64,000 nt of DNA from Cryptomeria japonica (Eukaryota; Streptophyta; Pinopsida; Cupressales; Cupressaceae), in the NCBI RefSeq assembly GCF_030272615.1, contig NC_081415.1, positions 366,956,167 to 367,020,166 of the forward strand, given 5' to 3'. Positions 35,589 to 47,108 of this stretch are shown piece after piece. Position 1 is the first letter of the stretch. Every line of letters begins with the position of its first letter. The notes beneath the pieces were generated by a model. That model had not been told where the DNA came from. It worked only from the letters and a program-made list of their open reading frames with translations, and made no database searches. Both the position numbers and the translations under genes were made by a program.

Positions 35589-37936
35589 TGAATTAATGTG
35601 CGAGCAGCGCGTTGGTTCAAAGAAAATTTGATGTCTAGGAGATACTTGTTTTGAACTTGATTGATCACAAACCAGATGAAGAGCGAGGTGTTTAGCTTGA
35701 TTTGAAGCGATGAAGCTGAACAAAGTTTGATTAAAGCGATACTGATCCCGAACTTGATTGAACTAGGAATGATAGAGAGCAAAGATACCGAACTTGAACT
35801 TGATTGATCAAGAAACAGATCTTACTGATCTAGAACTTGATTGAACTAGACACAGTGAGCAAAGATAAAATCGATCTTGAACTTGATGGATCAAGACACG
35901 ATGAGCGAAGATAAACTGTCCAGCTTGATTTGAAGCGATGAAACTAATATGCCCCTAGAGATTGATTCGATTAAGATGAATGAGAGATCTCAACTTGATA
36001 TGAAGCGATGAAGCTGAGATGCCCCTTAGCAATAAGAATTTGATTTTCTTTAGTTGAAAATATTTTTTTCCTCGACTTTTGATGAAGACTTGAAAATTTT
36101 CTCGACTTTGAAGATGTGAGGTCATAAGGTCATGAGTATGCCCCCTCGGGAGCGAAATCGAAAGATAGTGAGGGTTGTGCAATGATTTTAAGCATTTATT
36201 TTGAGCAATTATAAGTTATTTGAGCACAAAGATTAATGTTGAAGATTAAAATCAGAGTTAATGTGAGAATTAAATTGAGATTTAGCATTGATTAACGAGA
36301 AATTGAGCATAAATTGAAAAAGAGAATGAGCAGTTGATGAAAGCGCTAAGTGGTCAACATCGTGAAATTTCGATGAGAGAATTGATGTCAGATTTTGATT
36401 TCGATCCCGAAAATGGACTCAGGACAACCGATTTATGAGCTCTTGATTTGATTTCATCGTACTTTGTTGATTGATTATGAGATGTTGTTCTATATGCTTT
36501 ATTCTATATGTATGCATATCTTTTTAGTATAGATGAATGAATGCAAATGGAATATGGATGTTTATTTTTGTTTCTTTTTATGCAAATAAATGATGATGCA
36601 AATAAATGAGGAGAATGAGTAACTAGTAATGCAAATGTTTATTTTTCTTCATGAAATAATATGAATGTAAATAAGTATAAAATGAACTGTATGGATCTAT
36701 ATAAGATGCTCATGTATGCAACTAACATCTCAATATACATGTACTCGATCAGAGAAATGATGATAAAAAAGAGACCACTTAGCTGAGAAATGAGGATGCT
36801 TCAAACTCTCATTCAAAAGATAAAGAGATCATTGTTATCATGCCAAAATCACTCGAAATGCATAAAATTTAGAATGAATGCAACCTAAACCTAGTCACTA
36901 GATTTGGAATGCTTAATTTTCATCACTGAGCGTTTTACAAACACAACAAGCAAAATAGAGTTCATTTCTTTGCATATGCAATATTATCTTGTCCGCAATG
37001 ACCCTTTGTTCGTTCATATCCTTGGACAAATTACGCATGCATCCGGATTGCACATCAAATAAATTCCCTTAAAACAGAAAAACAAATGACTCCAACCTCC
37101 CTGTAGCATAAAAATAAGCGGAGTCAAGGTATGTGTGGTGATTTCACCTTGATGTGAAGGCACTTATCACAGACACCCAGCTGATTAGATGTTTCCAGAT
37201 CATTAGAATCATTCCTACAAGCAAAAAACAAAGAAAAGTATCATGCCCCCAATCCTTACTCCTCTTAGTCAAGATAGACTTCCTCGAGTTACTCAGAGGG
37301 AATAATAATCGAAAACTAATGTAAAAGACATCACACAAAGAAAAATTTCATGCATATCTCAAACAGTTTAGTGATTGTTTTCAGTAATGTTGTTTTGCTT
37401 GTGTACTCAGTGATAAAACTCTTTAGTAGTCAGGAGACAGGTGAGTGACTCAGAGTGGATGACCAAGTTTCACTGACGTAAATATGACTTGGTGGATACT
37501 ACTTAGGACATGTAAATTGCTCAATCGATTAACCTAAGACTAGGACATTAATCGGTTTCAAGCCATGAGGGTACCAACGAACCAGGATGTCACAAAAGTG
37601 ACTGAAACATATGTACAAGTGAAAGCGATTATGCATGAAAGCGGGAAATGCCAACATTGCGTTGATAGATGGAGTGCTTGAATACAAGAGGTGCCTGTTT
37701 GCCAGGTTTTCACTTGCTTGGCAAAGATTCTTTTTTTTTATTTTTACCAAGGTGCCTATTTTACTAGGTTTTCACCAAGGCATTTTCTCTTTTTTTTTTT
37801 CTTTTTTTAAAATTTTTTTCAGGACTTTTTCCGATTTTTAGGATTTTGTCAAGACTTTTTCCAATTTTTAGGATTTCTTCAGGACTTTTTTAGCTGCATA
37901 GGCTGCTGGAGCAGAGAATATTTAGGTGAAGAATTT
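35577..37936 (-). other. Element A 3' untranslated region with repeat array
   Basis: About 2.36 kb without convincing genes. From 35640 to 36020 it holds a degenerate array of GAACTTGATTGA words (near 35652, 35753, 35795, 35836, 35878) alternating with AGCTTGATTTGAAGCGATGAAGCTGA (near 35695, 35920, 35990). T-rich text with GCCAGGTTTTCAC near 37700 matches the 3' UTRs of B and C. Confidence 0.7.
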
Positions 37937-39060
37937 GTTTAGGTGGATGGTGTTGATCGGTTCACGGAGCTGTTCTCCTTCCGATGCTGAGAGTTGATAG
38001 GTAGTAGAGCCAAAGGCTACAATAACGATGTAGGGACCCAACCAGTTGGGTTCAAACTTCCCTTTGTTGTCTCGAAACTGTTGATTCTTAGGATTTTCTC
38101 TCAGAACAAGGTCACTAACCTGAAATTCTCGTTGTCGAACCTTTTTGTTATAACCTCTAGATATCTCTTTTGATATGCTCTTAGATGATCAAATGCCACT
38201 TGCTGACGTTCATCCAGTAATTCGAGTTCTTGCAATCTAGCTATTCTGTAGTCTTAATTAGTAACAAGACCTTGCAAAGAAACTCTTAGAAATGATATTT
38301 TCACTTCAATAGGTAATACTACTTCAGACCCATACACCAAAGAAAAAGGTGTAGCCCCAGTAGGTGTTCTGATACTTGTTCTATAAGCCCATGGGGCATG
38401 ATTGAGCTGTAGATGCCAATCCTTTCCAGATTTATTTACTATTCTGTGTAAGATAGTCAACAAATTCTTGTTAGATGCCTCGACTTGTCCATTATCTTGA
38501 GGGTAGTACATAGATGGCCAGAGTTGTTTTATTTTGAATTTTTCACAGAGTTCATTTAGATCTTTGTTCTTGAACTGTCCTCCATTGTCAGTTATAAGGG
38601 ATGAAGGTATACTATACCTGTAGATGATATAATTAAGGATGAACAGAGCTACTTGTTTACCAGTTGCTTTGATGAACATAACTGCTTCTACCCACTTAGT
38701 AAAGTACTCAGTGGCAATTATAATAAACTTGTGTCCGTTAGATGATGCTGGATATATTTGGCCAATTAGATCAAACACCCACTGTTGAAAGGGTCAGCGT
38801 GTAACAAAGGGCATGCGATCCCTTGCTGGAGCGTGTATAAGGTTCCCATGTAGCTGAATTTTTTCACAGGTTTTAGCAAATTTTATAGCTTCTTTTTCCA
38901 TGTCTGGCCAGTAGTAGCCAACCCTTAGTAGTTTTTGTGCTAAAGTTAGACCATTCGAATGGGATCCACAAACACCTTCATGAACCTCAGATAATGTGCG
39001 TTGAGACTCCTCAGTTTCTAGGCATCTAAGCAAAGTACTATCTAAACCTCACCTAAATAG
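37937..39060 (-). pseudogene. Element A integrase domain of pol
   Basis: The zinc-binding part (38794-39033) reads E-V-H-E-G-V-C-G-S-H, then T-C-E-K-I-Q where an active protein has CxxC, so the second Cys is replaced by Ile. The core (38254-38778) keeps FDLIG, ITDNG and NGQVEASNK, giving all three DDE residues. The C-terminal tail continues below 38254 in a shifted frame to NTIHLNKFFT, with a stop near 37937. Breaks near 38790 and 38254 separate the three parts. It would insert the cDNA; this copy is inactive. Confidence 0.88.
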
Positions 39061-39093
39061 GTCGTTAGAAATGATGACGTACTGTGACACATT

Positions 39094-39690
39094 TTAGATT
39101 AGGTTCCTTTTTTCATTTTGGGAAAGATTAGCAGGGATAACTTGGTCACGCAGGTAAGAGTAAATGTGGCTATAGCGAGATGAGTCATGTCCAATAATAG
39201 AACAGACCATCTGGGACTCGGGAGAATCATAGGTGGGATAATGTAACTCTTCCACTAGGAATTCAAAGCAAAAATTAGATTCCTGTAGCTGTGGTATAGA
39301 CACCAAGGTGGCCATTGCATCCGCTGCTCTATTTGCTGATCCGAGGATCTGCTGAAATGATACAAAGGTAAAGTATTTCTTGAGATCATCCACCATTCTC
39401 TTATAAGGCATCGATTTCTCATCTCTTTTCTGATATAGATCATTGATTTGGTTGATAATAAGTTGAGAATCTCCATAGATGTGTAATTCAACAATCTTCC
39501 ACTCGATGGCTAGCTTGATCTTGTTTACCAAAGCTTCATATTCTGCAATGTTGTTTGTGCAAGGGAAGAGAATCTTGTAAGCTTTCAAGATTGAATATCT
39601 TTGAGGAGTAATAAAAAGTATTCCGACACCAGAATCATGTTGAGTGAAAGATCCATCAAAGAACATCTTCCATGATTGTTGAGTAAGGTA
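39094..39690 (-). pseudogene. Element A second RNase H domain (aRH type)
   Basis: In the long open frame 39094-40008, the distal 200 residues contain WKMFFDGSFTQHDSGVGILF, NNIAEYEALVNKI, YGDSQLIINQI and NRAADAMATL. These give a complete D-E-D-D set for RNase H. This is the best preserved copy in the window, uninterrupted across the domain. It lies directly after the RT-linked RNase H and before integrase, the position diagnostic of Tat-type elements. The adjoining tail (YDSPESQMVCSI) leads into integrase after a stop at 39094. Confidence 0.85.
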
Positions 39691-40990
39691 CATGATTGAT
39701 TCATCCAGAAATTCTATATGCAGAGGTTGACTGTCTTCAAGTGGAGCATCAAGAAGTTTGTTTGCAATAACCTGTCCTTTGATGGCTTTACGTTCCACAT
39801 ATTCAATATCAAATTCTGTAAGAACCATGACCCATTTAGCCAGTCTTCCTGTGAGCGTGGCTTTGCTGAGAAGATATTTGAGTGGATCAATCTTAGCTAC
39901 CAGCTTAATAGAGTGTGCTAACATGTAGCGTCTTAATTTCTGTGATGCAAAGACTAATGCCAAACAAGCCTTTTCTATGATTGTATAGTTCATTTCATAA
40001 GACACCAATGTTCTACTGATATAATATATGGTTCTTTCCTTTTTATTCTCATCCTGTTATACCAGAAGTGCCCCCAGTGAAGTATCTGTAGCTGATATGT
40101 ATAGAATCAATGGCTTACCTTGAATCGGTGGCAACAATATGGGTGGATTAGAAAGATAATCTTTGATTTGTTTTAGATGTTCACAATCTTTATCCCAGTT
40201 GTATTGAACTCATTTCCTTAATACCTTTGTGAAGGGTTGAGCTTTGTCTGCTAGCTGAGATATAAAGCACCTTATTGACTGAAGACGTCCTTGTAAACTT
40301 CTCATTTGACTGATATTCTTGGGTGAAGGCATTTCCATTATAGCTTGGACCTTTTCAGGGTCAACCTCAATTACTTTCTTTGAAATTATGTAACCAAACA
40401 ATTTTCCTGATGTTACTCCAAATGCACACTTTTTAGGATTTAGCCGGAGCTTGAATCTTTCCATTTTATCCAGTATGAGGCCTAGTTCTTGAATATGCAT
40501 AGATCTCTTCATGGTTTTTACTAGGGTGTCATCAACATAATCTTCCATGTTTTTGTGCATCATATCGTGGAAGATAGTGGTTACTGCTCTTTGGTAAGTT
40601 GCTCCTGCATTATTTAGCCCGAATGGCATGACATTCCAGCAAAAGGTTCCCCATGCACATGTAAAGGCTGTCTTTTCTTGATCGTCATGAGCTATCTTGA
40701 TCTGATTGTAACCAGAGAATCCATCCATTAATGAATACATCTCATATCTTGCAGTCATATCTACTATCATATCAATGTTGGGCAATGGAAAATCATCTTT
40801 CAGACATGCTTTGTTGAGATCCCCGAAGTCTGTGCAAACTCTAATAGATTTATCTGCCTTTGATATAGGTACTATGTTTGATATCCATTATGCATAGTCT
40901 ATAGCTCTGATAAATCCAACTTTTAGCAATTTTTCTAGCTCAACCTTGACTAGCAGTGCCACATGAGGATGCATCTTACAAATAGTGTGA
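39691..40990 (-). pseudogene. Element A reverse transcriptase and RT-linked RNase H
   Basis: KMHPHVALLVKVELEK near 40960 begins the RT region, followed after a stop by VCTDFGDLNKACLKDDFPLP (about 40845-40785). The open frame 40210-40785 carries YSLMDGFSGYNQI, NVMPFGLNNAGATYQ and DYVDDTLVK, so both catalytic Asp pairs are intact. The connection and RNase H (YEMNYTIIEKACLALVFASQ, TEFDIEYVERK) follow, with a frameshift near 40010-40210. The segment that normally precedes RT (WSYADMPG in B and C) is missing: the sequence jumps from the acidic linker to KMHPHVALL near 40990. Confidence 0.9.
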
Positions 40991-41710
40991 CAGTAACAAG
41001 GTCAGTAGACAACATCTCAATATTCATGACAGAGTAGTCATAATGTGTTGTTGAATAGTTATTGTTGTAAATAGAGATTTTGTCTGAGTTATCAGAGTCA
41101 TAAGATGAAGTTTCTAACTCATCTTCAAGTGGTTTAGTAAAAGTATATATAGTATCAATACCTACATCTTTGATGCTGCAAGTTCCTTCGTGATTTGGTT
41201 CATTGATTGCTTGTATTTGACACACTTGTGGACATAACCTTGATGGTTCTGTTAATCCTTGTCGTCTGTTCCATTCAACTTCCTCTAGACTGATGACCGG
41301 CCCTGCTTCCGTAGCTTCTAATTCTTCTTTTGTAGTTCCATACCTGATTTGTCCTATCTCATTAGAGGGAGAGTTAGTAGGTGAAGAAATTTCTTGTGTC
41401 CTTTCTTCCTCCAGCTATTGTTCATAGTCTTCTTGTCTTTTTAGTTTGATTTCTTCTATTTCCTTTTGCATTTTTAAGCGTATCAGCTCTTGTGCATCAT
41501 CTGTGATATCACTGGATTCTTCGGGGGTTCCTGTAGTAGAAGTATCTGAGAGATGGTCTGGACCCCATTCATACTTATTTGAATCAGTTTCTCAATCCTC
41601 TACTTGTTGTCTGCCAGTATATGTGACTGGAATGTTTAGCGGTGCAAACAATTCTCTGATCATGTATACTTCTTCTCTTATATCCTCTGGGATTTCTACT
41701 TCCTATAGTG
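40991..41710 (-). pseudogene. Element A acidic linker of pol
   Basis: Low-complexity acidic coding sequence, with stops, between G-patch and RT. The open part 40950-41225 is rich in Asp, Ser and Thr. It corresponds to the linker at 9956-10670 in B and 58400-59530 in C. About 200-300 bp that encode the WSYADMPG block in the other copies appear deleted at its distal end. Confidence 0.6.
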
Positions 41711-42790
41711 TTATAGCTGATATGCTCGGAACTTGATTACCATCTGCTTCCTCTCTCTGGGTTGGCAATTCTTCTTGTTCATCATCACACTTGTCCTGAG
41801 TTTGTTGAGTATTAATTTCTTGTGGTGTTGAAGGTAGTGCCTTTTCCTCCACTTAGGTTGATGGTGAGGAGTAAGTTTCTGATCTGATGACTTTCTTGGA
41901 TCATATCCCAGTCCAACTTTATCATTTGCCGACTTAGTTTGTAACTGAATAGGTTCAACAATACCTTCTTGATGCTTGCCTAGAGGACCGGTACCTAAAT
42001 ATCCCATGCATTGAAGCATCTTATAGCTTGGACCATATTGTGTCGGGGAAACCTCACAATGTCGTATTTCTTTGTTTGCGCTATCTTCTTTGAAAAGCCA
42101 TTTGAGAGCAGTATCCTCTTCTATTTCATTTGCAAGGGAAATAGAGGACTGTATAAAGAGACCATCATAAATGACTTTTGGTGTTGAAATTTGTGGCTTC
42201 ATAACCTCTGATGGTTTTCCCGACTGTCTTGGAGATGGAGGAAGAGACATTAGTGAGAATACAGGCTCTATCTTGTAGCCATCCATGCCAGTGTTTGTGA
42301 TTTTCAATTTCTTCTCTAAATCTTTCAGCAAAGATTCCGAACTTTCAACTGTAGAGTCTACTTGATTATGAGGAACAAAAGCATCAATAGTCTGTGTTAA
42401 TGCATTGTAGGTATAGCTTGTATCAACAGGAATACTGACTTCAACTCCATTATAAGGAAATTTTAAGCACCGACGATACGTAGATGGTACTGCTTTCATT
42501 TCATGAATCCATGGCCTGCTCAGTAAGAGGTTGTATGAAAGAGGAAGGTCAAGGACCTGAAAAATGACATCTCTTTCTACAGGTCCTATCCTGATTGATA
42601 ATAGTACTAGACCTTTAGAGGTTCTTTCTTCTTCATCATAAGCTTTGATTGTTATTTTCTTTGTTGGATCAATAACATTTTCAGAAAATCCCAGTTGTGT
42701 CAGTAGATTGTAAGTACAGATATTCAACCCAACACCTCCATCTATGAAAACACGTTTAACTTGGTGTTAACGGATCATAGATTCAATGTG
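41711..42790 (-). pseudogene. Element A protease-like and G-patch region
   Basis: An open frame of 338 codons (41711-42727), joined in frame upstream to VFIDGG at about 42755, gives the D-G-G protease loop. It is followed by SKGLVLLSIRIGP, YNLLLSRPWIHEM and LKFPYNGVEV. At about 42031-41935 it encodes YGPSYKMLQCMGYLGTGPLG then QEGIVEP, a G-patch. This is the longest undisturbed pol frame in element A, so protease and G-patch sit on one polypeptide. A stop near 42765 separates it from gag. Confidence 0.83.
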
Positions 42791-43998
42791 TAATGGTTGG
42801 TTATGCGGGTGACTCAGTGAGTTATCATCTTCTTCAGAGAAAGTGAGGTAATGAGGTGAAGTCAGGTGACCCACCATAGATTGAAACCGATCCACTTCTA
42901 AATCTTTAGGGACACTAGTGGTGAGAAAAGCCTTGTCTAGGATCTCTCTATGAGTAGAAGAGACCTTAAGCAGTTCCAAAATGGAGATTTGAGCATTAGT
43001 TCTTTTCAATTGTTCGACAATACTATAACTAGGAGAGGATGATGCAACCAACTGTTTTGATTTGGCCGTGATTGTGTCTGTTTGTGTATTTGGAGAAGTT
43101 GGTAGGTTTGATGTTGTTTGATCGAAAGTCAAGGAACTAGCTCCTTGGAGAGTAACCTTCTTTTGAGCGCGGGTCACAACATTAGCAGTTTGTGCTTGAT
43201 TTTTTTTATCTTTGATTATGATCACATGGCAATATTCAGGTTGGGATGATTCAATCATGTTGATCACGTTGTCATTGTTAGTGTAGGTATTATTGACTCT
43301 AGCACCTCCCTTGGATTTTGAGGAATCTCCTTTTTCATAAGTCGGTAAGGGATCTTTAAAGGCCTTATGATCAACATTAGTCGCGTGATTTCCAACAACG
43401 ATCTTGCCAACATCGATGAGATCTTGAATTTCATGTCAGAGTTTCATGCAGTTGTTTGTGTTATGTCCCTTGTTTCGATGGTAGTCACAGTATTTGTTTT
43501 CTCTCCACCTTTTGGGTTTAATTTATGGATCGTATGGTCTAGAATTGTATAGCAATATTATCAGATTATTTTCCAATAAAGTTTTAAAAGCTGATTCATA
43601 TGATTCATCTAGAGGAGTAAACTCACGCTTAGGCTTTGAAAGCCAAGGTTTCTCTTTAAACCATTCTCTTGCTTTCTTCGGAGGATTTTCTGCTGCAGTT
43701 TCAGCTACCTTGAGTGCTTGTGTGCCACTAGACAAGTTAAATATGGTGGATTTTGTTTCTACCTTAACATTGTCTACCACTCCATCATTAACAACATTTC
43801 AGTTGTTATCTTTGCCGTACTTCGAGTATTTTTTCTTTTCTTTAGAGCTAGAACTTTGCGATGTTTCTTTCCAAAGTGATATATCTCCCTTTTTTATAAG
43901 CACATCTTCTATTCCGAGGGCATTATCTACCATTTTGTTGAATGAAGGATGTACTTGCATCTGGACAATGTATTTCAATTTAGGGATTAAGTTGTTAA
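42767..43998 (-). pseudogene. Element A gag, distal part
   Basis: This continues the capsid core below insertion F. It reads NNLIPKLKYIVQMQ from about 43997, then SFNKMVDNALGIEDVLIKKG, a Lys/Ser-rich stretch, and a knuckle-like KYCDYHRNKGHNTNNC near 43500-43450. The last part (42767-43267) holds ISILELLKVSSTHREILDKAF, which is conserved before protease in B and C. Stops near 43798, 43520 and 43440 show decay. Confidence 0.8.
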
Positions 43999-44003
43999 CA
44001 AAG
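43999..44003. other. Target-site duplication of insertion F, lower copy
   Basis: CAAAG here and at 48154-48158 flank the TG...CA insertion exactly. Removing one copy plus the insertion restores the gag reading around DIFVNNLIP. Confidence 0.9.
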
Positions 44004-44615
44004 TGTTGCCCCCATATTTGGCCTACATAAAATTTGAACTTCAAATTAGTCTCAGTGTCAAGTAAAGGTCCAATGAGTGTTTATGCATAAGAAATAAGTG
44101 CGTCGTCCAAGGTCATTACTAGTCAAAACATGAAAAATGGAAGAATTTTGAAAATTATCACAAATTGAGGGAAATCAGTTGACAGTCAGAATCTAAAAAT
44201 CATTTTGTATCACATGGCCAACTTTCACCTGAACTCAATTCATACTTTGTCATATTTTAAACTTTCAATTTTTTGGTGTCTGTTGCTCCCAAATGATTAA
44301 AATATCTCATTTAAGGTTTTGTCATAAGGTGTAAATAATTGTGTGGACCATTTTCCCTTTCATTGATGCGTGTTTCAAATTTCAGGACCTAACTCCCTAC
44401 CATTTGAAAGTTATGCCATTTTTCTCTAGCCAAAGCGATATATTTAAAATATTTAAATTATTTCTCAAATGATAATTTAATATTTTAAATTATTTCAATA
44501 TGTTTGGTCATTTGCGATAAGGAAATCATCTTCAGACATTGGTGGCATTCTTCCTTGATTCATCCTCAATGAAAAATGGTTTCCAAGGTGTAAAGGATAG
44601 CTCATTGAAGCACAA

Positions 44616-44738
44616 GGTTAGAAATGCTCACTTTTTGAGCATTCTTAACTTTGAGCATTTCTAACCTCATTTCTTAACCTTTCGGGTCCCACTTTGTCAA
44701 GAAGGTTAGAAATGCTCAAAAAGTGAGCATTCTTAACC
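44616..44738. repeat. Palindromic GGTTAGAAATGCTCA units
   Basis: From 44616 a unit reads GGTTAGAAATGCTCACTTTTTGAGC, then AACTTTGAGCATTTCTAACC, closing a stem by 44666. A second unit at 44704-44738 reads GGTTAGAAATGCTCAAAAAG then TGAGCATTCTTAACC, itself nearly palindromic. The two units are also inverted with respect to each other in their centres (CACTTTTTGAG against CTCAAAAAGTG). Confidence 0.9.
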
Positions 44739-45159
44739 TTTTTCCATAAGAGTTTTAAAAACAAAAAAAGAGAGCTTCAAGTAGTAGGTTATGAACATTC
44801 ATCAATGCACTGAAAGAAGCATCGACATAATTGAAATGGAATATGGATGCGAAGTCTGGAAGGCGTAGATTGTCAGAATGAATGAATGCCTTTAGTTGAG
44901 GTTGAGTTAATCTACCGTGACATTCATCATAGCATAGAGGATCAAAGAACTTTTTCAGGCGTGGAGTTGCAGCTGCATGGAATGATTGATATGCAGAATA
45001 TAGAGGCGTAGCTATTGTTTTGAGGAAATGTACATAAATTGTTTTGGGAGATCACCATAGTCCACGTGATAATGCAAACATAAACAAGGCATTTACTCTT
45101 TGACAAGTCACCACAAAGGAGGAGTATGTCACTGGTGGATGCAAACCCTGGCAGCCCAG

Positions 45160-46370
45160 ACAACGCATGTGAACTGTTTGACCAAATCGCATGGTAGATT
45201 TGAAGGCATCGTGGGAGCATAGGGAATGCACAGACAACACATGTAAACTGTTTGACTGAATTTTGCATAGAAACGTATCTCATGGCAATATGGTCTCATG
45301 AAATGTGATGATTGCAGGATATCCACAAAAAGGATTTTGAAACGGGTATTACATCCATCAAAGCATAGTGACACTCATGTGTCATATGCTGCAGATTGTG
45401 GAGGCAACGTTATTTCTTTGTATCCATTTGAAAGAGTCACCACTGACTTGTATGCAGAACGTAGAGCTCACACAAGGCAAGTGAACTGTTTGATAGAATG
45501 ATTCAAAAGAGATACCATCTCAAGTAGCATTTCATTTATAGGCAAGAAGGAGCTACTTGGAGGCAAGATCTTCAGCTGGATCGAGGGGATAAAATCGACT
45601 ATATTATCTTTTTAGCTGGACCATAACTCCCTGGAGTTCAACGGTATTTAGCTCTAGCAGATTAGCTAAAGCATGCTTTCATTCTTGCCCTCATCGCAAA
45701 TTCTCATGAGCTTGATCCATCTAGTTGTTGACAGAAGAAAGAAAGCTCCATCCCTTACCCACGGTGTGGGAGGGAAGAAAGAAATAGAATCAGGGGTGCC
45801 GCCCGGGCCGGATAAAGGTAACTTTTGTGTGACACGTCGTGCTGCTTCCCTTATGCATGATGCAAAGTTAAAGAACAGTTTATAGACATTCATCAAGGCA
45901 TAAGAGGATAGAGGAACTGCGTTAGATGTTGTAGTCATAGCTGCTCTGGTAAACAATACATGACATGTTTTTGAACTACAAACCATGGAAAAGTATGAAT
46001 GCAAACCATGGAACCATAGCCCCAGTTGTGATTTTCTTGGAATCATATGTTTGAATATTTTCAAAGCGTAGAAGCATATAAAATGCCTTCAAACCATTTG
46101 ATAGTATGCTTCAAAACAAATGTCATCCGGTGAAATGCAACATGATTGCAGGATATCCGCAAAATGGATTTGTTAAAAAACAACTACTTTGAAATAGGGT
46201 ATTGACATCCATCGAAGCATATCAGCTCTAATGCAAATTTTTCGATTGAATGCCTCAAATTGATGTCATCTAACGACATGACATGTTTGACAGAATGCGG
46301 CAGCTGCAGAGATGGAAGTATAAACAATGCACATTGAATGTTTGACATAATGCCACGTGAAATGCAAATA
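45160..46370. repeat. Dispersed AACTGTTTGA-containing repeats in insertion F
   Basis: ACAACRCATGTRAACTGTTTGAC occurs at about 45160 and 45234, with diverged forms near 45475 (GTGAACTGTTTGATAG), 46088, 46280 (ATGTTTGACAGAATG) and 46335. A second shared block, GCAGGATATCC(A/G)CAAAA--GGATTT, is at about 45315 and 46149, each followed by CATCCATC(A/G)AAGCATA. The section looks like an old duplication with a period near 835 bp overlying a shorter repeat. Confidence 0.6.
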
Positions 46371-46410
46371 AGGATAAGGACCTACTCTTGATAAATTGGG
46401 TGATAACAAG

Positions 46411-46870
46411 GAGTTAAAAATATTAGATTTTAGATATTGCACAAAACTTGAGAAAATCCCCTAAAAAATAGTCACTCTGCCACCGCTACAGTCATTGGTA
46501 TTGTCAAACTGTTGGAGGCTCGAACGACTTCTTGGCACCATTGGGAAGATGTTGCAGCTGGGATCATTAAATTTATCTTATTGTTGCAATTTAAAGAGTA
46601 TTCCAGATACCATTGGCGACCTCTACAGGATGAAGTCGTTATTGATGATTGGTTGTGATGTCTTTCAAAGCCTTCCACCTTCCATTACTAATTTGACAAA
46701 TTTAGAGTTCTTGGATTTGCATAGATGCAATTCCTTACGTGACATTTCTATCTTCCTTCAGAGTTTGTCAAACTTGAAGTACTTGAGGTTAGGGTCAACC
46801 TACCAGTTGTGCTCAGACCATTGTACCCACAATCTGACAAGTGATTCTATCAATTTACGGATACTAGAAA
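46411..46870 (+). pseudogene. Leucine-rich-repeat fragment of an NLR (resistance-type) gene
   Basis: In one frame, broken by one stop near 46462, the plus strand encodes about five LRR units: KELKILDFRYCTKLEKIP, LPPLQSLVLSNCWRLERL, LQLGSLNLSYCCNLKSIP, LPPSITNLTNLEFLDL and LQSLSNLKYLRL. The LxxLxLxxCxxLxxLP spacing is that of plant TIR-NBS-LRR proteins, which detect pathogen effectors. There is no NB-ARC domain nearby, so this is a C-terminal scrap. It lies inside insertion F and probably was carried there by the element. After 46870 the similarity ends. Confidence 0.85.
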
Positions 46871-46904
46871 GGAAATACCTGAGAAGAAAGGATGGAGGTT
46901 TCAG

Positions 46905-47108
46905 TTGTGTACGCTCTGCCGAAAGATATTCTCTAGTAGTTGTTACAAAAGACATATAGAATCCTCATACGAAGACAATGGTTATTACCATCCTTATATA
47001 TTCTTTATTAATGACAACAAGACAAACATAGTTAATAAGTTCAACGTGAAATTACAAAGAGAGCATCCAGAATTATCTACAAAGAAGACACTGAAGGATT
47101 CTAGTTGA
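46905..47108 (+). pseudogene. Unrecognised open frame after the LRR fragment
   Basis: About 68 codons, in a different frame from the LRR part. It begins KKDGGFQLCTLCRKIF a little upstream of 46905, with C-x2-C and a later H, which looks faintly like a zinc finger, but the second His is not well placed. It may be the last exon or UTR of the captured gene. I do not recognise the family. Confidence 0.3.

Noticed and set aside
43494-44030. Plus-strand open frame of 178 codons
   Set aside because: It is antisense to gag of element A and shows no protein family; shadow frame.
45666-46064. Minus-strand open frame of 132 codons inside insertion F
   Set aside because: It spans the repeat-bearing section and has no recognisable motif; opposite to the LRR fragment. 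Not called.
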